Shown here: positions 15,917-24,068 of the stretch, piece by piece
Position numbering within the stretch: the first letter of the stretch is position 1
Layout of the letters: every line of letters starts with the position of its first letter
Assembly: GCA_021740585.1 (NCBI GenBank)
Contig: JAIOZM010000025.1
Span: 1 to 49,488, forward strand
Source of the DNA: Bacteroidales bacterium
GTDB taxonomy: Bacteria > Bacteroidota > Bacteroidia > Bacteroidales > GCA-2748055
Length of the DNA: 49,488 bases
Direction of reading: 5' to 3'
Notes under the pieces: generated by a model
Database searches by the model: none
What the model was told of the DNA's origin: nothing
Seen by the model: the letters and a program-made list of their open reading frames with translations, nothing else
Made by a program: the position numbers and the translations under genes

Positions 15917-17473
15917 GTGAGCAATGATTTGGTAATAGACGCATCACCGCGCGAAATATCTATTGCCCTTCTGGAGAACAAAAAGTTAATTGGACTTAAT
16001 AAGGAAAAAACTGACATACAGTTCTCGGTTGGGGATATTTATCTGGCTAAAGTGAAGAAGATTATGCCGGGATTAAATGCGGCGTTTATTGATGTAGGGT
16101 ATGAGAAGGATGCGTTTTTACACTATCTTGATTTGGGTCCCCAATTCAATTCCCTGAATAAATACATGCATTTGGCAATTTCCCGTAAGGGGAAACTTAT
16201 ACCCTTTTCGAAATTCAGACGGGAAGTTGATATTAATAAGGAGGGCAAGATTAATCAGATTCTTGTACCCGGGCAACCTGTAATTGTTCAGATTGCAAAA
16301 GAACCAATTTCGACCAAGGGACCAAGATTGGGTTCTGAAGTTTCTATTCCTGGCCGGAATATAGTACTTATCCCTTTCGCTGATAAAATATCTATTTCTT
16401 CAAAAATTACTTCTAATGAAGAAAAGGAAAGACTTAGAAGCCTGATAACAAGCATTAAGCCTAATAATTATGGAGTTATTGTTCGTACTGCCGCTGAAGG
16501 TAAGCGTGTGGCTGAACTTGACTCTGAATTAAGGATGCTGATAAATAAGTGGGAGAGTTCATTCGAAAAGATTAAAGGTGGGAAAACACCGCGTTTAATG
16601 TTAGGTGAATTGAACCGCGCTTCTGCTATATTAAGGGATGTGTTGAACGGGCAATTCGACGGTATCACCGTAAACGAGCCTACCGTATTTCATGAGATAA
16701 AGCAATTTATTGAATCAATTGCACCTGAAAAAACTAAAATAGTAAAGCTTTATCAGGAAGAAGAACCCATTTTTGAAAAGTTTGGGATAGAAAAGCAGAT
16801 TAAATCTCTTTTTGGAAAAACAGTATCCTTTAAAAGCGGTGCCTACCTTATAATTGAACACACTGAAGCTCTTCATGTAATTGATGTAAACTCAGGAAAC
16901 AGGTCAAAGTCAAATTCAAGTCAGGAAACAAATGCCCTGGAGGTAAATCTGGCTGCTGCCGATGAAATCGCCCGTCAATTGCGACTTAGAGATATGGGTG
17001 GTATCATCGTGGTCGATTTTATCGATATGCATTCCAACGACCACAGACAAATGCTTTACGACAGAATGAAGGAGGCAATGTCGACCGACAGAACTAAAAA
17101 TCATATTTTACCTCTTAGTAAATTTGGATTAATGCAGATTACCAGGCAAAGAGTGAGGCCTGAAATGCATATTGAAACCAATGAAGCTTGTCCATCCTGT
17201 CTTGGAACAGGAAAGGTGGAATCTACCTTGCTTCATACAGAAGTAATTGAGCAGCAATTAGTGAGAATACAGGAAAAATATAAGTTGAAATATGTTTCTC
17301 TACGGGTACATCCCTTCATTGCAGCTTATGTTAATAAAGGCTGGTTTAAATCCCTGAGGCGGGAATGGATGAAGAAACTTGGACTGCGAATGAAAGTGAA
17401 TCCGGGTGCTTCATTAAATCTGCTCGACTTTAAAGTATTTGATAAAAATGGAGATGAACTGATCATCGATTAG
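15917..17473 (+). CDS. rng: Ribonuclease E/G family protein (RNase G)
   Basis: A 518-residue endoribonuclease for single-stranded RNA, active in rRNA maturation and mRNA decay. GTG start MSNDLVIDASPREISIALLE. The S1-like segment (VGDIYLAKVKKIMPGLNAAF, IDVGYEKDAFLHY) is followed by the 5'-sensor region and the DNase-I-like catalytic core with Asp323 in VIDVNSG and Asp367/Asp370 in VVDFIDM. The zinc-link motif CPSCLGTGK (Cys425, Cys428) supports tetramer assembly. It lacks the long C-terminal scaffold of RNase E. An intrinsic terminator follows at 17539. Confidence 0.95.
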   Translation: MSNDLVIDASPREISIALLENKKLIGLNKEKTDIQFSVGDIYLAKVKKIMPGLNAAFIDVGYEKDAFLHYLDLGPQFNSLNKYMHLAISRKGKLIPFSKFRREVDINKEGKINQILVPGQPVIVQIAKEPISTKGPRLGSEVSIPGRNIVLIPFADKISISSKITSNEEKERLRSLITSIKPNNYGVIVRTAAEGKRVAELDSELRMLINKWESSFEKIKGGKTPRLMLGELNRASAILRDVLNGQFDGITVNEPTVFHEIKQFIESIAPEKTKIVKLYQEEEPIFEKFGIEKQIKSLFGKTVSFKSGAYLIIEHTEALHVIDVNSGNRSKSNSSQETNALEVNLAAADEIARQLRLRDMGGIIVVDFIDMHSNDHRQMLYDRMKEAMSTDRTKNHILPLSKFGLMQITRQRVRPEMHIETNEACPSCLGTGKVESTLLHTEVIEQQLVRIQEKYKLKYVSLRVHPFIAAYVNKGWFKSLRREWMKKLGLRMKVNPGASLNLLDFKVFDKNGDELIID

Positions 17474-17538
17474 TATTACAATCTGAGGATTTGGAATTTA
17501 TGAATTGAATCAGGCTATTGTTTATCATTAAAAAATAT

Positions 17539-17569
17539 AAAGATCAGAAATTAGATTCTGGTCTTTTTT
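17539..17569 (+). terminator. Intrinsic terminator after rng
   Basis: An 11-base stem (AAAGATCAGAA with TTCTGGTCTTT, one G-U pair) encloses a 6-base loop and runs into a T tract at 17564-17569. Confidence 0.8.
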
Positions 17570-17615
17570 GCATTACAGAGGTTTGCTTCAAATTCATCAG
17601 AAAAAATATTTGTGT

Positions 17616-17623
17616 TATATTTG
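17616..17623 (+). promoter_or_regulatory. -7 promoter element of dsbD
   Basis: TATATTTG followed by C, an exact match, 33 bases before the dsbD ATG. Confidence 0.65.
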
Positions 17624-17656
17624 CAATTTAAAATTTGAAAATTATATCAAAAAAAA

Positions 17657-19741
17657 ATGAAAAAATACATAGCAATTTTAATCCTGATTACGTTAAACTT
17701 TTTTAGTATAAATGCACAGTTTCCAATGGGAGATATGGATCCGGTCTCCTGGTCTTTCGCTAAAACTGATGTAGGAAACGGTGTGGTTGAGCTTAAAGTT
17801 TCGGCTACAATTGATGAGCCCTGGCATATGTACGCCATCGAACAAACCAATGTTGGGCCCATACCAACCAGCTTTAGTTTTGAGGAAAATGAAAATGTCG
17901 AAATTGTTGGTGAGATTAAAGAATTGATTCCTGCAAAGATAAAATTTGATGAAGGATTTCAATTTGAAGTTGGAACCTACAGTAAAAAAGCTGAATTCAC
18001 CATTAAGCTTAAGAATAACGGCAGTGAAGAAGTAAACCTTAAAGCAAGTGTAGAATATCAATGTTGTGATGATGAAACTTGTTTACCTCCATTCACAAAA
18101 GATTTTTCAGTAAGACTTAAAGGAGCTAAAGAGATTGTGGCTAAGGAAAAAGTTATTGAAGAATCTAAAGTTGAAAATAGCATTATCGCATCTGAAAGTG
18201 TGACTGAAGATGAGAATGTTCAGGAAAATGTTGTTAGTGAAGAACTTGTGCAAAATGACGAAAAAAATATCGAAAAATCTGATGTAGAAACTAAGGAGAA
18301 AACAGACCGCTCACTTTTTGGATTCTTATTTATAACCTTTATCCTGGGACTTGCGGCTATTCTTACCCCTTGTGTTTATCCTATGATTCCTATGACCATT
18401 TCCTTTTTTATGAGAGGAGAACAAAAGAGAAGTTTAGTGATACTAAAAGGTCTTGTTTTTGGGTTCTCTATGATCCTTGTTTACACAGGTCTGGGCGTTC
18501 TGGTTGCCCTCACGGGAATGGATGCAAATTTTGGAAATGTACTGAGTACACACTGGATTCCAAACATCATATTTTTTGTTTTGTTTATGATATTTGCCGC
18601 CTCATTCCTTGGCATGTTCGAATTAATTCTCCCATCAGGTATAGTCAATAAGGTCGATAAACAAGCAGAACGAGGTGGTCTTATCGGTCCTTTTTTCATG
18701 GGTATTACTACCGTTCTGGTTTCATTTTCATGTACAGGTCCTATTGTAGGATCTTTACTTACCGAAGCTGCCGGCGGTGATGTAATGAAACCAATTCTCG
18801 GAATGTTTTTCTTTTCACTCGCATTTGCTCTCCCATTCACTTTACTGGCAATATTCCCTGCTATGTTAAAGAATTTACCAAAATCCGGTGGCTGGATGAA
18901 TACCGTTAAAGCGGTACTTGGTTTTATGATGCTTGCTTTTGGAATGAAATTCCTGAGCTCCATGGATCAATCCTATCATCTGGGAATTTTCACCCGCGAA
19001 ATATATCTGGCTATTTGGTTCGTTATTGCAGTAATAATGGGATTCTATCTTTTAGGAAAAATTAAATTTCCTCACGATTCTGAGCTTGAATCTGTATCGG
19101 TGCCTCGTTTGCTTCTGGCCATGGCATCATTTGTTTTTGCAATTTATGTGTTCACGGGTATTTTTGGAAACGATTTAAAATCAATTTCTTCAATGATTCC
19201 TCCCAAATCGTCGCAGAATTTTGTTATTGGGGGTGGTTCGGGAAATTCATCTGATACTTACTCCGAACAGTCTTCCACCTATGACGGACCGGGGCGTTTC
19301 GATGATATCTTTCATCTTCCTTATGGTCTGAAGGGCTATTTTTATTATGAAGATGGTATGGCCGCTGCAAGGAAATTAAATAAACCTGTTTTCCTCGACT
19401 TCACCGGACATTCATGCAGTAATTGTAAGCAGATGGAAAGTCAGGTATGGTCTGATCCACAGGTTTTGCAAAGACTCAGGGAAGAATTCGTAATAATTTC
19501 ACTTTATACCGATGATAAAACCAAACTCCCTGAAGAAGAATGGATTACCACCGAAGAAGGGAAGGTGCTAAAGACCATTGGAGAGATGAATGTTTTTCTG
19601 GAAATACAGAAATTCAAGACATTTGCTACTCCCTGGTATATTATTATGGATGCTGACGAAAATTTGCTCACAGAACCAATGGGTAAAGATTTAAATGTGG
19701 AGAATTTTCTTGACTTCCTCAATAAAGGCTTGGGTAGATAA
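17657..19741 (+). CDS. dsbD: Protein-disulfide reductase DsbD
   Basis: DsbD carries electrons from cytosolic thioredoxin across the inner membrane to periplasmic disulfide isomerases and cytochrome maturation. All three modules are present in 694 residues: signal peptide and N-terminal domain with the Cys pair in YQCCDDETCLPP (137 and 142; an extra Cys at 136), an acidic linker (about 160-217), a TM domain with redox Cys239 in LTPCVYPMIP and Cys359 in FSCTGPIVG, and a C-terminal thioredoxin fold with CxxC at 587-590 (HSCSNCKQM). Its own -7 element is at 17616. It converges on the barrel genes across a palindromic repeat array. Confidence 0.95.
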   Translation: MKKYIAILILITLNFFSINAQFPMGDMDPVSWSFAKTDVGNGVVELKVSATIDEPWHMYAIEQTNVGPIPTSFSFEENENVEIVGEIKELIPAKIKFDEGFQFEVGTYSKKAEFTIKLKNNGSEEVNLKASVEYQCCDDETCLPPFTKDFSVRLKGAKEIVAKEKVIEESKVENSIIASESVTEDENVQENVVSEELVQNDEKNIEKSDVETKEKTDRSLFGFLFITFILGLAAILTPCVYPMIPMTISFFMRGEQKRSLVILKGLVFGFSMILVYTGLGVLVALTGMDANFGNVLSTHWIPNIIFFVLFMIFAASFLGMFELILPSGIVNKVDKQAERGGLIGPFFMGITTVLVSFSCTGPIVGSLLTEAAGGDVMKPILGMFFFSLAFALPFTLLAIFPAMLKNLPKSGGWMNTVKAVLGFMMLAFGMKFLSSMDQSYHLGIFTREIYLAIWFVIAVIMGFYLLGKIKFPHDSELESVSVPRLLLAMASFVFAIYVFTGIFGNDLKSISSMIPPKSSQNFVIGGGSGNSSDTYSEQSSTYDGPGRFDDIFHLPYGLKGYFYYEDGMAAARKLNKPVFLDFTGHSCSNCKQMESQVWSDPQVLQRLREEFVIISLYTDDKTKLPEEEWITTEEGKVLKTIGEMNVFLEIQKFKTFATPWYIIMDADENLLTEPMGKDLNVENFLDFLNKGLGR

Positions 19742-19752
19742 TTTTAATTGTT

Positions 19753-19836
19753 GGGCCGTTGTATGGTTGGGCCGTTGCATGTAGGGCCGTTGCATGCAAC
19801 GGCCCTACCATACAACGGCCCTACCATGCAACGGCC
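19753..19836. repeat. Palindromic array of GGGCCGTTGYATG units
   Basis: Three direct copies of GGGCCGTTGYATG (19753, 19769, 19784) are followed by inverted copies (ending at 19805, 19821 and 19836). The centre, 19784-19805, is a perfect 22-base palindrome. Unit 1 has TTGTATG and the second inverted unit has the matching CATACAA, while the others have GCATG. The array fills the gap between the convergent dsbD and barrel genes and could act as a two-way terminator. The GC-rich block stands out from AT-rich surroundings. Confidence 0.9.
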
Positions 19837-19841
19837 TGAAT

Positions 19842-20489
19842 TTAAAACTTGCCAAACTTAAAAGTCATGCCTCCGCTTAATCCGTTAAGTGCTGTAGGCG
19901 GTGTACTCATAAGGCTAATATCAGAAGTCATTCTATAGCTTAATCCAAAAGCAAAGCGGAAAAACTTCAGAACATTGAATTCGAGTTCAACACCTGGTTC
20001 CAGAATAAAGAAATTGGTATAATCCTCTATCCACGATTCCTGATAACCCCATGGATCATTGGTCCACTGGGAGGAAGTATAGGCAACTCCACCGATACCT
20101 GCAATTACTGGAAAAGAAAGATGAACAGGAAACCTGCCCATCAGAATGGGTTCCACAAGTAATCCACCGTATCCACCGGTTAAGTTTACGTCGGCATCAA
20201 GAACCGGGTCGTATTGAAAGGAATTCATAAATCCTGTTCCTGCAAAACCAATTGCCAGTCCGTGACCAATAATCCACGCTCCTCTAGCAGTAGTTATAAT
20301 GGCATCTTTATTGTTAATGGAAGAATAACCAACTCCAAATCCACCATAGCCTCCGCTACTAATTTTGTTACGTCCAAACAATGTGTTTATCTCAGAGTTG
20401 TTTTGATATCTGGAATTCATTTCATTTTCCTGTCCGTATGCACATAACATGAAGGAAAAAATTATTAAAAGACTTAGTATTTTTTTCAT
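19842..20489 (-). CDS. Exported beta-barrel-like protein of unknown function
   Basis: A 215-residue protein with a signal peptide (MKKILSLLIIFSFMLCAYGQ). The mature chain is Gly-rich with strand-like stretches (SSGGYGGFGVGYSSI, GLAIGFAGTGFM, FFILEPGVELEFNV, FFRFAFGLSYRM) and ends GGMTFKFGKF, consistent with a small outer-membrane barrel. No named family is recognised. It is the last gene of the ECF-sigma operon that starts at 23966, 18 bases after the preceding barrel gene. Confidence 0.7.
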   Translation of the reverse strand: MKKILSLLIIFSFMLCAYGQENEMNSRYQNNSEINTLFGRNKISSGGYGGFGVGYSSINNKDAIITTARGAWIIGHGLAIGFAGTGFMNSFQYDPVLDADVNLTGGYGGLLVEPILMGRFPVHLSFPVIAGIGGVAYTSSQWTNDPWGYQESWIEDYTNFFILEPGVELEFNVLKFFRFAFGLSYRMTSDISLMSTPPTALNGLSGGMTFKFGKF

Positions 20490-20507
20490 TTTGTATATTT
20501 TTTGTTG

Positions 20508-21008
20508 TTAAAAACGATATTTCAGGGTAAATGCCACATCCCACAAGCTGAGTTTAAAGAACTGATAAACAGATAATTCAAAGAATGGTTTATAATCTAT
20601 TCCAAAAACTATGGGATAACTTTCCAAACGATATTCCACAGCTGCATATCCATCGATACCTACCACAGGTGAAAATATCTTCTGAGAATAATAACTCTGG
20701 TAGCCAAAATTTGAATACCTGTCGGTGAAAAAGAATCCTGCATGACCACCATAACCGTGAATAAATTGAAAATTGTGTCCAAATTCAATAATATTTTCTT
20801 GTTCATGAAACTGACGCAGGAGAGTGAATTGCATGCCCGATTTTCTGAAACTTAATATCCCTTCATACGAAAGATAGTCATCGAGATAATATCTGTAAGT
20901 AAATCCTGCGGTTTGTCCGCCACGAATTCCTGCCTCTTTTAGTATATTCTGACTATTGGCAGAAGTAAATAAAAGAGTAACAATAAGTAAGAGTAACAAT
21001 TTCTTCAT
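20508..21008 (-). CDS. Exported beta-barrel-like protein of unknown function
   Basis: A 166-residue protein with a signal peptide (MKKLLLLLIVTLLFTSANSQ). Aromatic-rich strands (AGFTYRYYLDDYLSYEGIL, GYGGHAGFFFTDRY, YAAVEYRLESYPIVFGIDY) and a terminal WDVAFTLKYRF ending in Phe point to an 8-stranded-type outer-membrane barrel. It lies 10 bases after the DUF2807 gene in the ECF operon. Confidence 0.7.
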   Translation of the reverse strand: MKKLLLLLIVTLLFTSANSQNILKEAGIRGGQTAGFTYRYYLDDYLSYEGILSFRKSGMQFTLLRQFHEQENIIEFGHNFQFIHGYGGHAGFFFTDRYSNFGYQSYYSQKIFSPVVGIDGYAAVEYRLESYPIVFGIDYKPFFELSVYQFFKLSLWDVAFTLKYRF

Positions 21009-21018
21009 GTTTTTATAT

Positions 21019-21750
21019 TTAATTGTATTCCCGAATATTTCCCGATCCCGTTATTTTTTGAATAATATCCGGATTTCCCTGATAGTACAGATTGCCACTG
21101 CCTGAAATTTCCACATCAAGAAGGTCATTAACAGTAGTATAAATATTTCCTGACCCCGGGATATTAGCATAGCATTTATCTGTTGTGAGATTAATTGCTT
21201 TTATAAGACCGGATCCCGAAATTGTGTATTCACTGGTAGCTGCCGTGCCACCTAATTCAATGATTCCTGATCCCGGTAAACTTGCCAATAAATAGTCCAG
21301 ATCGAGTCCGGAGCAAGATATCTCCCCTGATCCGGGCAGCTCTATTTCCAGAGTTTCACCCACTATATTGTCACAAAAAATAGTACCGCTCCCGCTAAGT
21401 TTTATTTTCTCAATACTCACTGCATCGACATAGATAAGAATTGCCTCCCGCGATTTAATGCAACGATCGTTTCTTGTTTCAAGTACGAGAGTGCTTCCCT
21501 GAATATTGGTTTCTATATAAGGAAGGAGGTTTTCATCGGTTTCAACAAAAACGCCGGTTTCGTTCGAAAGCCTTATATCTACTACAAAACTTCCTGATGA
21601 GACAATTTTGTTAAAGTCGCCTGTTATCCTTTCTTCAGTCACTATCCTTCCGTTACCTTCAATGCAACCCCATGGTGGAGCATCGCACGACCCTAGTAAC
21701 GCCAAAAAAAGGAAGGCAAGTATGAATCTTATTTTAATCGTTTTTTTCAT
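21019..21750 (-). CDS. DUF2807 head-GIN-domain lipoprotein
   Basis: A 243-residue putative surface or outer-membrane lipoprotein (lipobox LALLGSC, Cys at about 22). The GIN domain starts GNGRIVTEERITGDFNKIVS and continues as a right-handed beta-helix whose rungs are marked by a Gly-Ser-Gly every 15-25 residues (LSGSGTI, LPGSGEI, LPGSGII, ISGSGLI, IPGSGNI, ISGSGNL, ITGSGNI). The family is described as a putative adhesin head; ligand unknown. It lies 5 bases after the DUF4097-like gene, in the ECF operon. Confidence 0.88.
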   Translation of the reverse strand: MKKTIKIRFILAFLFLALLGSCDAPPWGCIEGNGRIVTEERITGDFNKIVSSGSFVVDIRLSNETGVFVETDENLLPYIETNIQGSTLVLETRNDRCIKSREAILIYVDAVSIEKIKLSGSGTIFCDNIVGETLEIELPGSGEISCSGLDLDYLLASLPGSGIIELGGTAATSEYTISGSGLIKAINLTTDKCYANIPGSGNIYTTVNDLLDVEISGSGNLYYQGNPDIIQKITGSGNIREYN

Positions 21751-21755
21751 AACTA

Positions 21756-22859
21756 TTATTTATTAATGACATTTATAAAACACTTTTCAATGGCCTGTAC
21801 TTTAATACTGGGCAGGTTTTCTCCATTTCCCGTAGAGTAGAAAGAGTGAATGGGCTCGCCGGTGGACTGATTTATTGTGGTTAGGGATGTTTCCGCAACA
21901 TTTCCGGGGAAACTTATAAATGCCTCAGGTTTATAGTAAAAGTCGGCTTTATAAACTGCATTTTTGGCGATGTATATATTTAGATCAGCATAATCAGAAA
22001 CTATATCGAGTTTGCAAAAATTAGCAGGAATATAGTCAATTCTCAAATCGCCAAATTTTAAATTCATATCCAGATCGCAATTTATTTTTTCTAACCAGAT
22101 TTGAGAGAAATCGCTATTTCCCTGCATATTATATACATCTGCGAGAAAGTATTTATCTCTTCGGCTTTCAATTTTCAGCAAGTCAACTTCTTCAATATGT
22201 ATGGTGGAAGACTTGGTAATGGTTTGGAGTTTCTCTGCTTGTTTTAGCTTTAGCTCAGCATATGACAAGGTAATTTTGGAATCGGTAAGATGATTAATAA
22301 TGGCATTCCCAAAATACAGTTCAATATTCGACTCGCCATTCAAACTGTTAATTTTCATATCCCCGTTCGACAGGTTAAGGTTAATTTCTCCTCTAAGGTC
22401 ATCAATGTATAAATCTCCAAATTTATTATTGATGCTTAAGTTGACCGATTCAGGGCAGTAGATGGTGTAGTTTACTTCAATTGAGTTTTTTCCCGGGATC
22501 AAACTTTCGGAGAGACTTCTTAATTCAGCGAAGATCTGATTTCCTGTTCCGCCAAAATTACTGTTTGCAGTGACATAATATTTTGAGGATGTAAAATCAA
22601 AACGTATTTCAGCCTTTAATTTTTGTAGTCTTTCTCTGCTGGAAGAATTGATTTTCAGATCTATAATAAATTTAACTGAATCTTTTTTCCAGGTCAGCAC
22701 ATGTACATCTCCATATTTATTGTTTACTTCAATGCTGGTTTGTGGATTTACAGGGAATGTTTTTACTGTGAATTCTCTGTCTGAAAAACCCTGTGCCTGA
22801 AGGTTTCCATGCATGAAAACAAGCAGGAGTGCACTAAATATTATATTTTTCATCTTCAT
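21756..22859 (-). CDS. Exported beta-helix protein, DUF4097-like
   Basis: After a signal peptide (MKMKNIIFSALLLVFMHGNL) the chain has repeated short strands with NNKYGDVHVLTW, NNKFGDLYIDDLRGEINLN, LSNGDMKINSLNGES and LKFGDLRIDYIP: the x-GD-[LIV]-x-[LIV] rung pattern of DUF4097/adhesin-type beta-helices. An in-frame ATG at 22886 would extend the start by nine residues, but the signal peptide favours 22859 or 22853. Either start overlaps the end of the anti-sigma gene by 20-26 bases. The job of these proteins beside ECF regulators is unknown. Confidence 0.75.
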   Translation of the reverse strand: MKMKNIIFSALLLVFMHGNLQAQGFSDREFTVKTFPVNPQTSIEVNNKYGDVHVLTWKKDSVKFIIDLKINSSSRERLQKLKAEIRFDFTSSKYYVTANSNFGGTGNQIFAELRSLSESLIPGKNSIEVNYTIYCPESVNLSINNKFGDLYIDDLRGEINLNLSNGDMKINSLNGESNIELYFGNAIINHLTDSKITLSYAELKLKQAEKLQTITKSSTIHIEEVDLLKIESRRDKYFLADVYNMQGNSDFSQIWLEKINCDLDMNLKFGDLRIDYIPANFCKLDIVSDYADLNIYIAKNAVYKADFYYKPEAFISFPGNVAETSLTTINQSTGEPIHSFYSTGNGENLPSIKVQAIEKCFINVINK

Positions 22860-23391
22860 CTTGTGTTTTATTTGGTGAAATGTCACTCAGCAGATCTTCC
22901 AGAATCTTAATTTTAAGCCGGTAATTTTGTATCATAGCCTCCAGAACCTGTTCATTATCAATATTCTCTTTTAGATCTTCCTTCAACGATAAATAAATAC
23001 TGTCTAATTCAGAGAAGTCCATCTGTACTTCTTCATTAAGTTCCGGAAATTTGACAAGAAATGGTTGCAATTCATTTAATTTGATAGTAACCTGATTATT
23101 GTAGTAAAATTCAGCTTCTTTAATTTCCGGTTTAAGATTATAGTAGTCGCTGTTTCTGGCATTTGCAATTTTTGCTTTTTTAATATCTACAAATTCATGA
23201 AAAGCATAGGAAGCGACAAAAATTAGCAGTACTGCAGCAATGCGGTAGATATTTTTTAGGATTTTCCGGCTTCTGTTTAAACCGGAAGGTTTTCTCAGAA
23301 TCACTTTGGAGAAGACTTCTTCTTCAGGTTTATGGAAGTCAAAATCCCCTCTGTTTTCCTTAATAAATGCTTCTAATTTATCTTTTTTCAT
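22834..23391 (-). CDS. Putative anti-sigma factor, single TM
   Basis: A 185-residue protein with a charged cytoplasmic N-terminus (MKKDKLEAFIKENRGDFDFH), one TM helix at about 48-66 (IYRIAAVLLIFVASYAF) and a periplasmic helical part rich in Glu and Leu with heptad-like spacing (about 110-175). There is no enzyme signature. Its ATG overlaps the sigma gene stop by 4 bases (ATGA), the usual layout of an ECF sigma/anti-sigma pair. The anti-sigma role is inferred from this topology and coupling. Confidence 0.7.
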   Translation of the reverse strand: MKKDKLEAFIKENRGDFDFHKPEEEVFSKVILRKPSGLNRSRKILKNIYRIAAVLLIFVASYAFHEFVDIKKAKIANARNSDYYNLKPEIKEAEFYYNNQVTIKLNELQPFLVKFPELNEEVQMDFSELDSIYLSLKEDLKENIDNEQVLEAMIQNYRLKIKILEDLLSDISPNKTQDEDEKYNI

Positions 23392-23966
23392 TTTTGTTCA
23401 ATTAAAATTTCTTTAATTTTTTTCCTGGCCTTCATGTATTGAGTTTTCGACGTCGATTCAGAAATATTTAGTATGCTTGAAATTTCTTTATGGTCATAAC
23501 CTTCCAATAAATACAAGCAAAAAATAATTCTGTAACCATCCGGTAACAATTGTATGGCTTTATGGATTTTCATTACCGTAAGTTCTGTTTCTTCAATATC
23601 GGGTTCATTTCCTACTGAGTATTCGGTGCCGATATCATCTGTATATGTCAACAGCTTTTGACGTGATTTAAGTTTATTTATACATGTATTTAGGACTATT
23701 CTTTTAATCCATGCACCAAATGCCGATTCATATCTGAAGGAATCCAATTTATCAAAGACCTCAGTGAAAGCTTCCTGCAAGGCATCTTCAGCCTCTTCTT
23801 TTACAATCAGCATACGAACACATATGCTATACATGGCTTTCGAGTACAGAGAATATAACTCAGATTGGGCTTTACCATTTCCGGTCTTACTCAATTCAAT
23901 AACATCTTTGTGGATATCGGTATACGCCTTTTTCAATATATTCTCAATTACATTAAACAAAGACAA
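23388..23966 (-). CDS. ECF-type RNA polymerase sigma factor
   Basis: A 192-residue sigma-70-family ECF factor. Region 2 contains LYSLYSKAMYSICVRML, EEAEDALQEAFTEVFDKLD and FRYESAFGAWIKRIVLNTCI; region 4 contains LPDGYRIIFCLYLLEGYDHK and EISSILNISESTSKTQYMKA. There is no extra sensor domain. It heads a six-gene operon: anti-sigma, DUF4097-like, DUF2807 and two barrels, all tightly spaced on the same strand. No TAnnTTTG element is obvious upstream, which fits autoregulation from an ECF-type promoter. Confidence 0.93.
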   Translation of the reverse strand: MSLFNVIENILKKAYTDIHKDVIELSKTGNGKAQSELYSLYSKAMYSICVRMLIVKEEAEDALQEAFTEVFDKLDSFRYESAFGAWIKRIVLNTCINKLKSRQKLLTYTDDIGTEYSVGNEPDIEETELTVMKIHKAIQLLPDGYRIIFCLYLLEGYDHKEISSILNISESTSKTQYMKARKKIKEILIEQK

Positions 23967-24068
23967 GACAAATTTTTCAGGGTTGCCTGAAATGAAAGAA
24001 AATTACAATATTTTTTTTGAAAGGGAGGGAAAAATCAGTAAAAGTTTGGTAATAAGATTATTATACAC

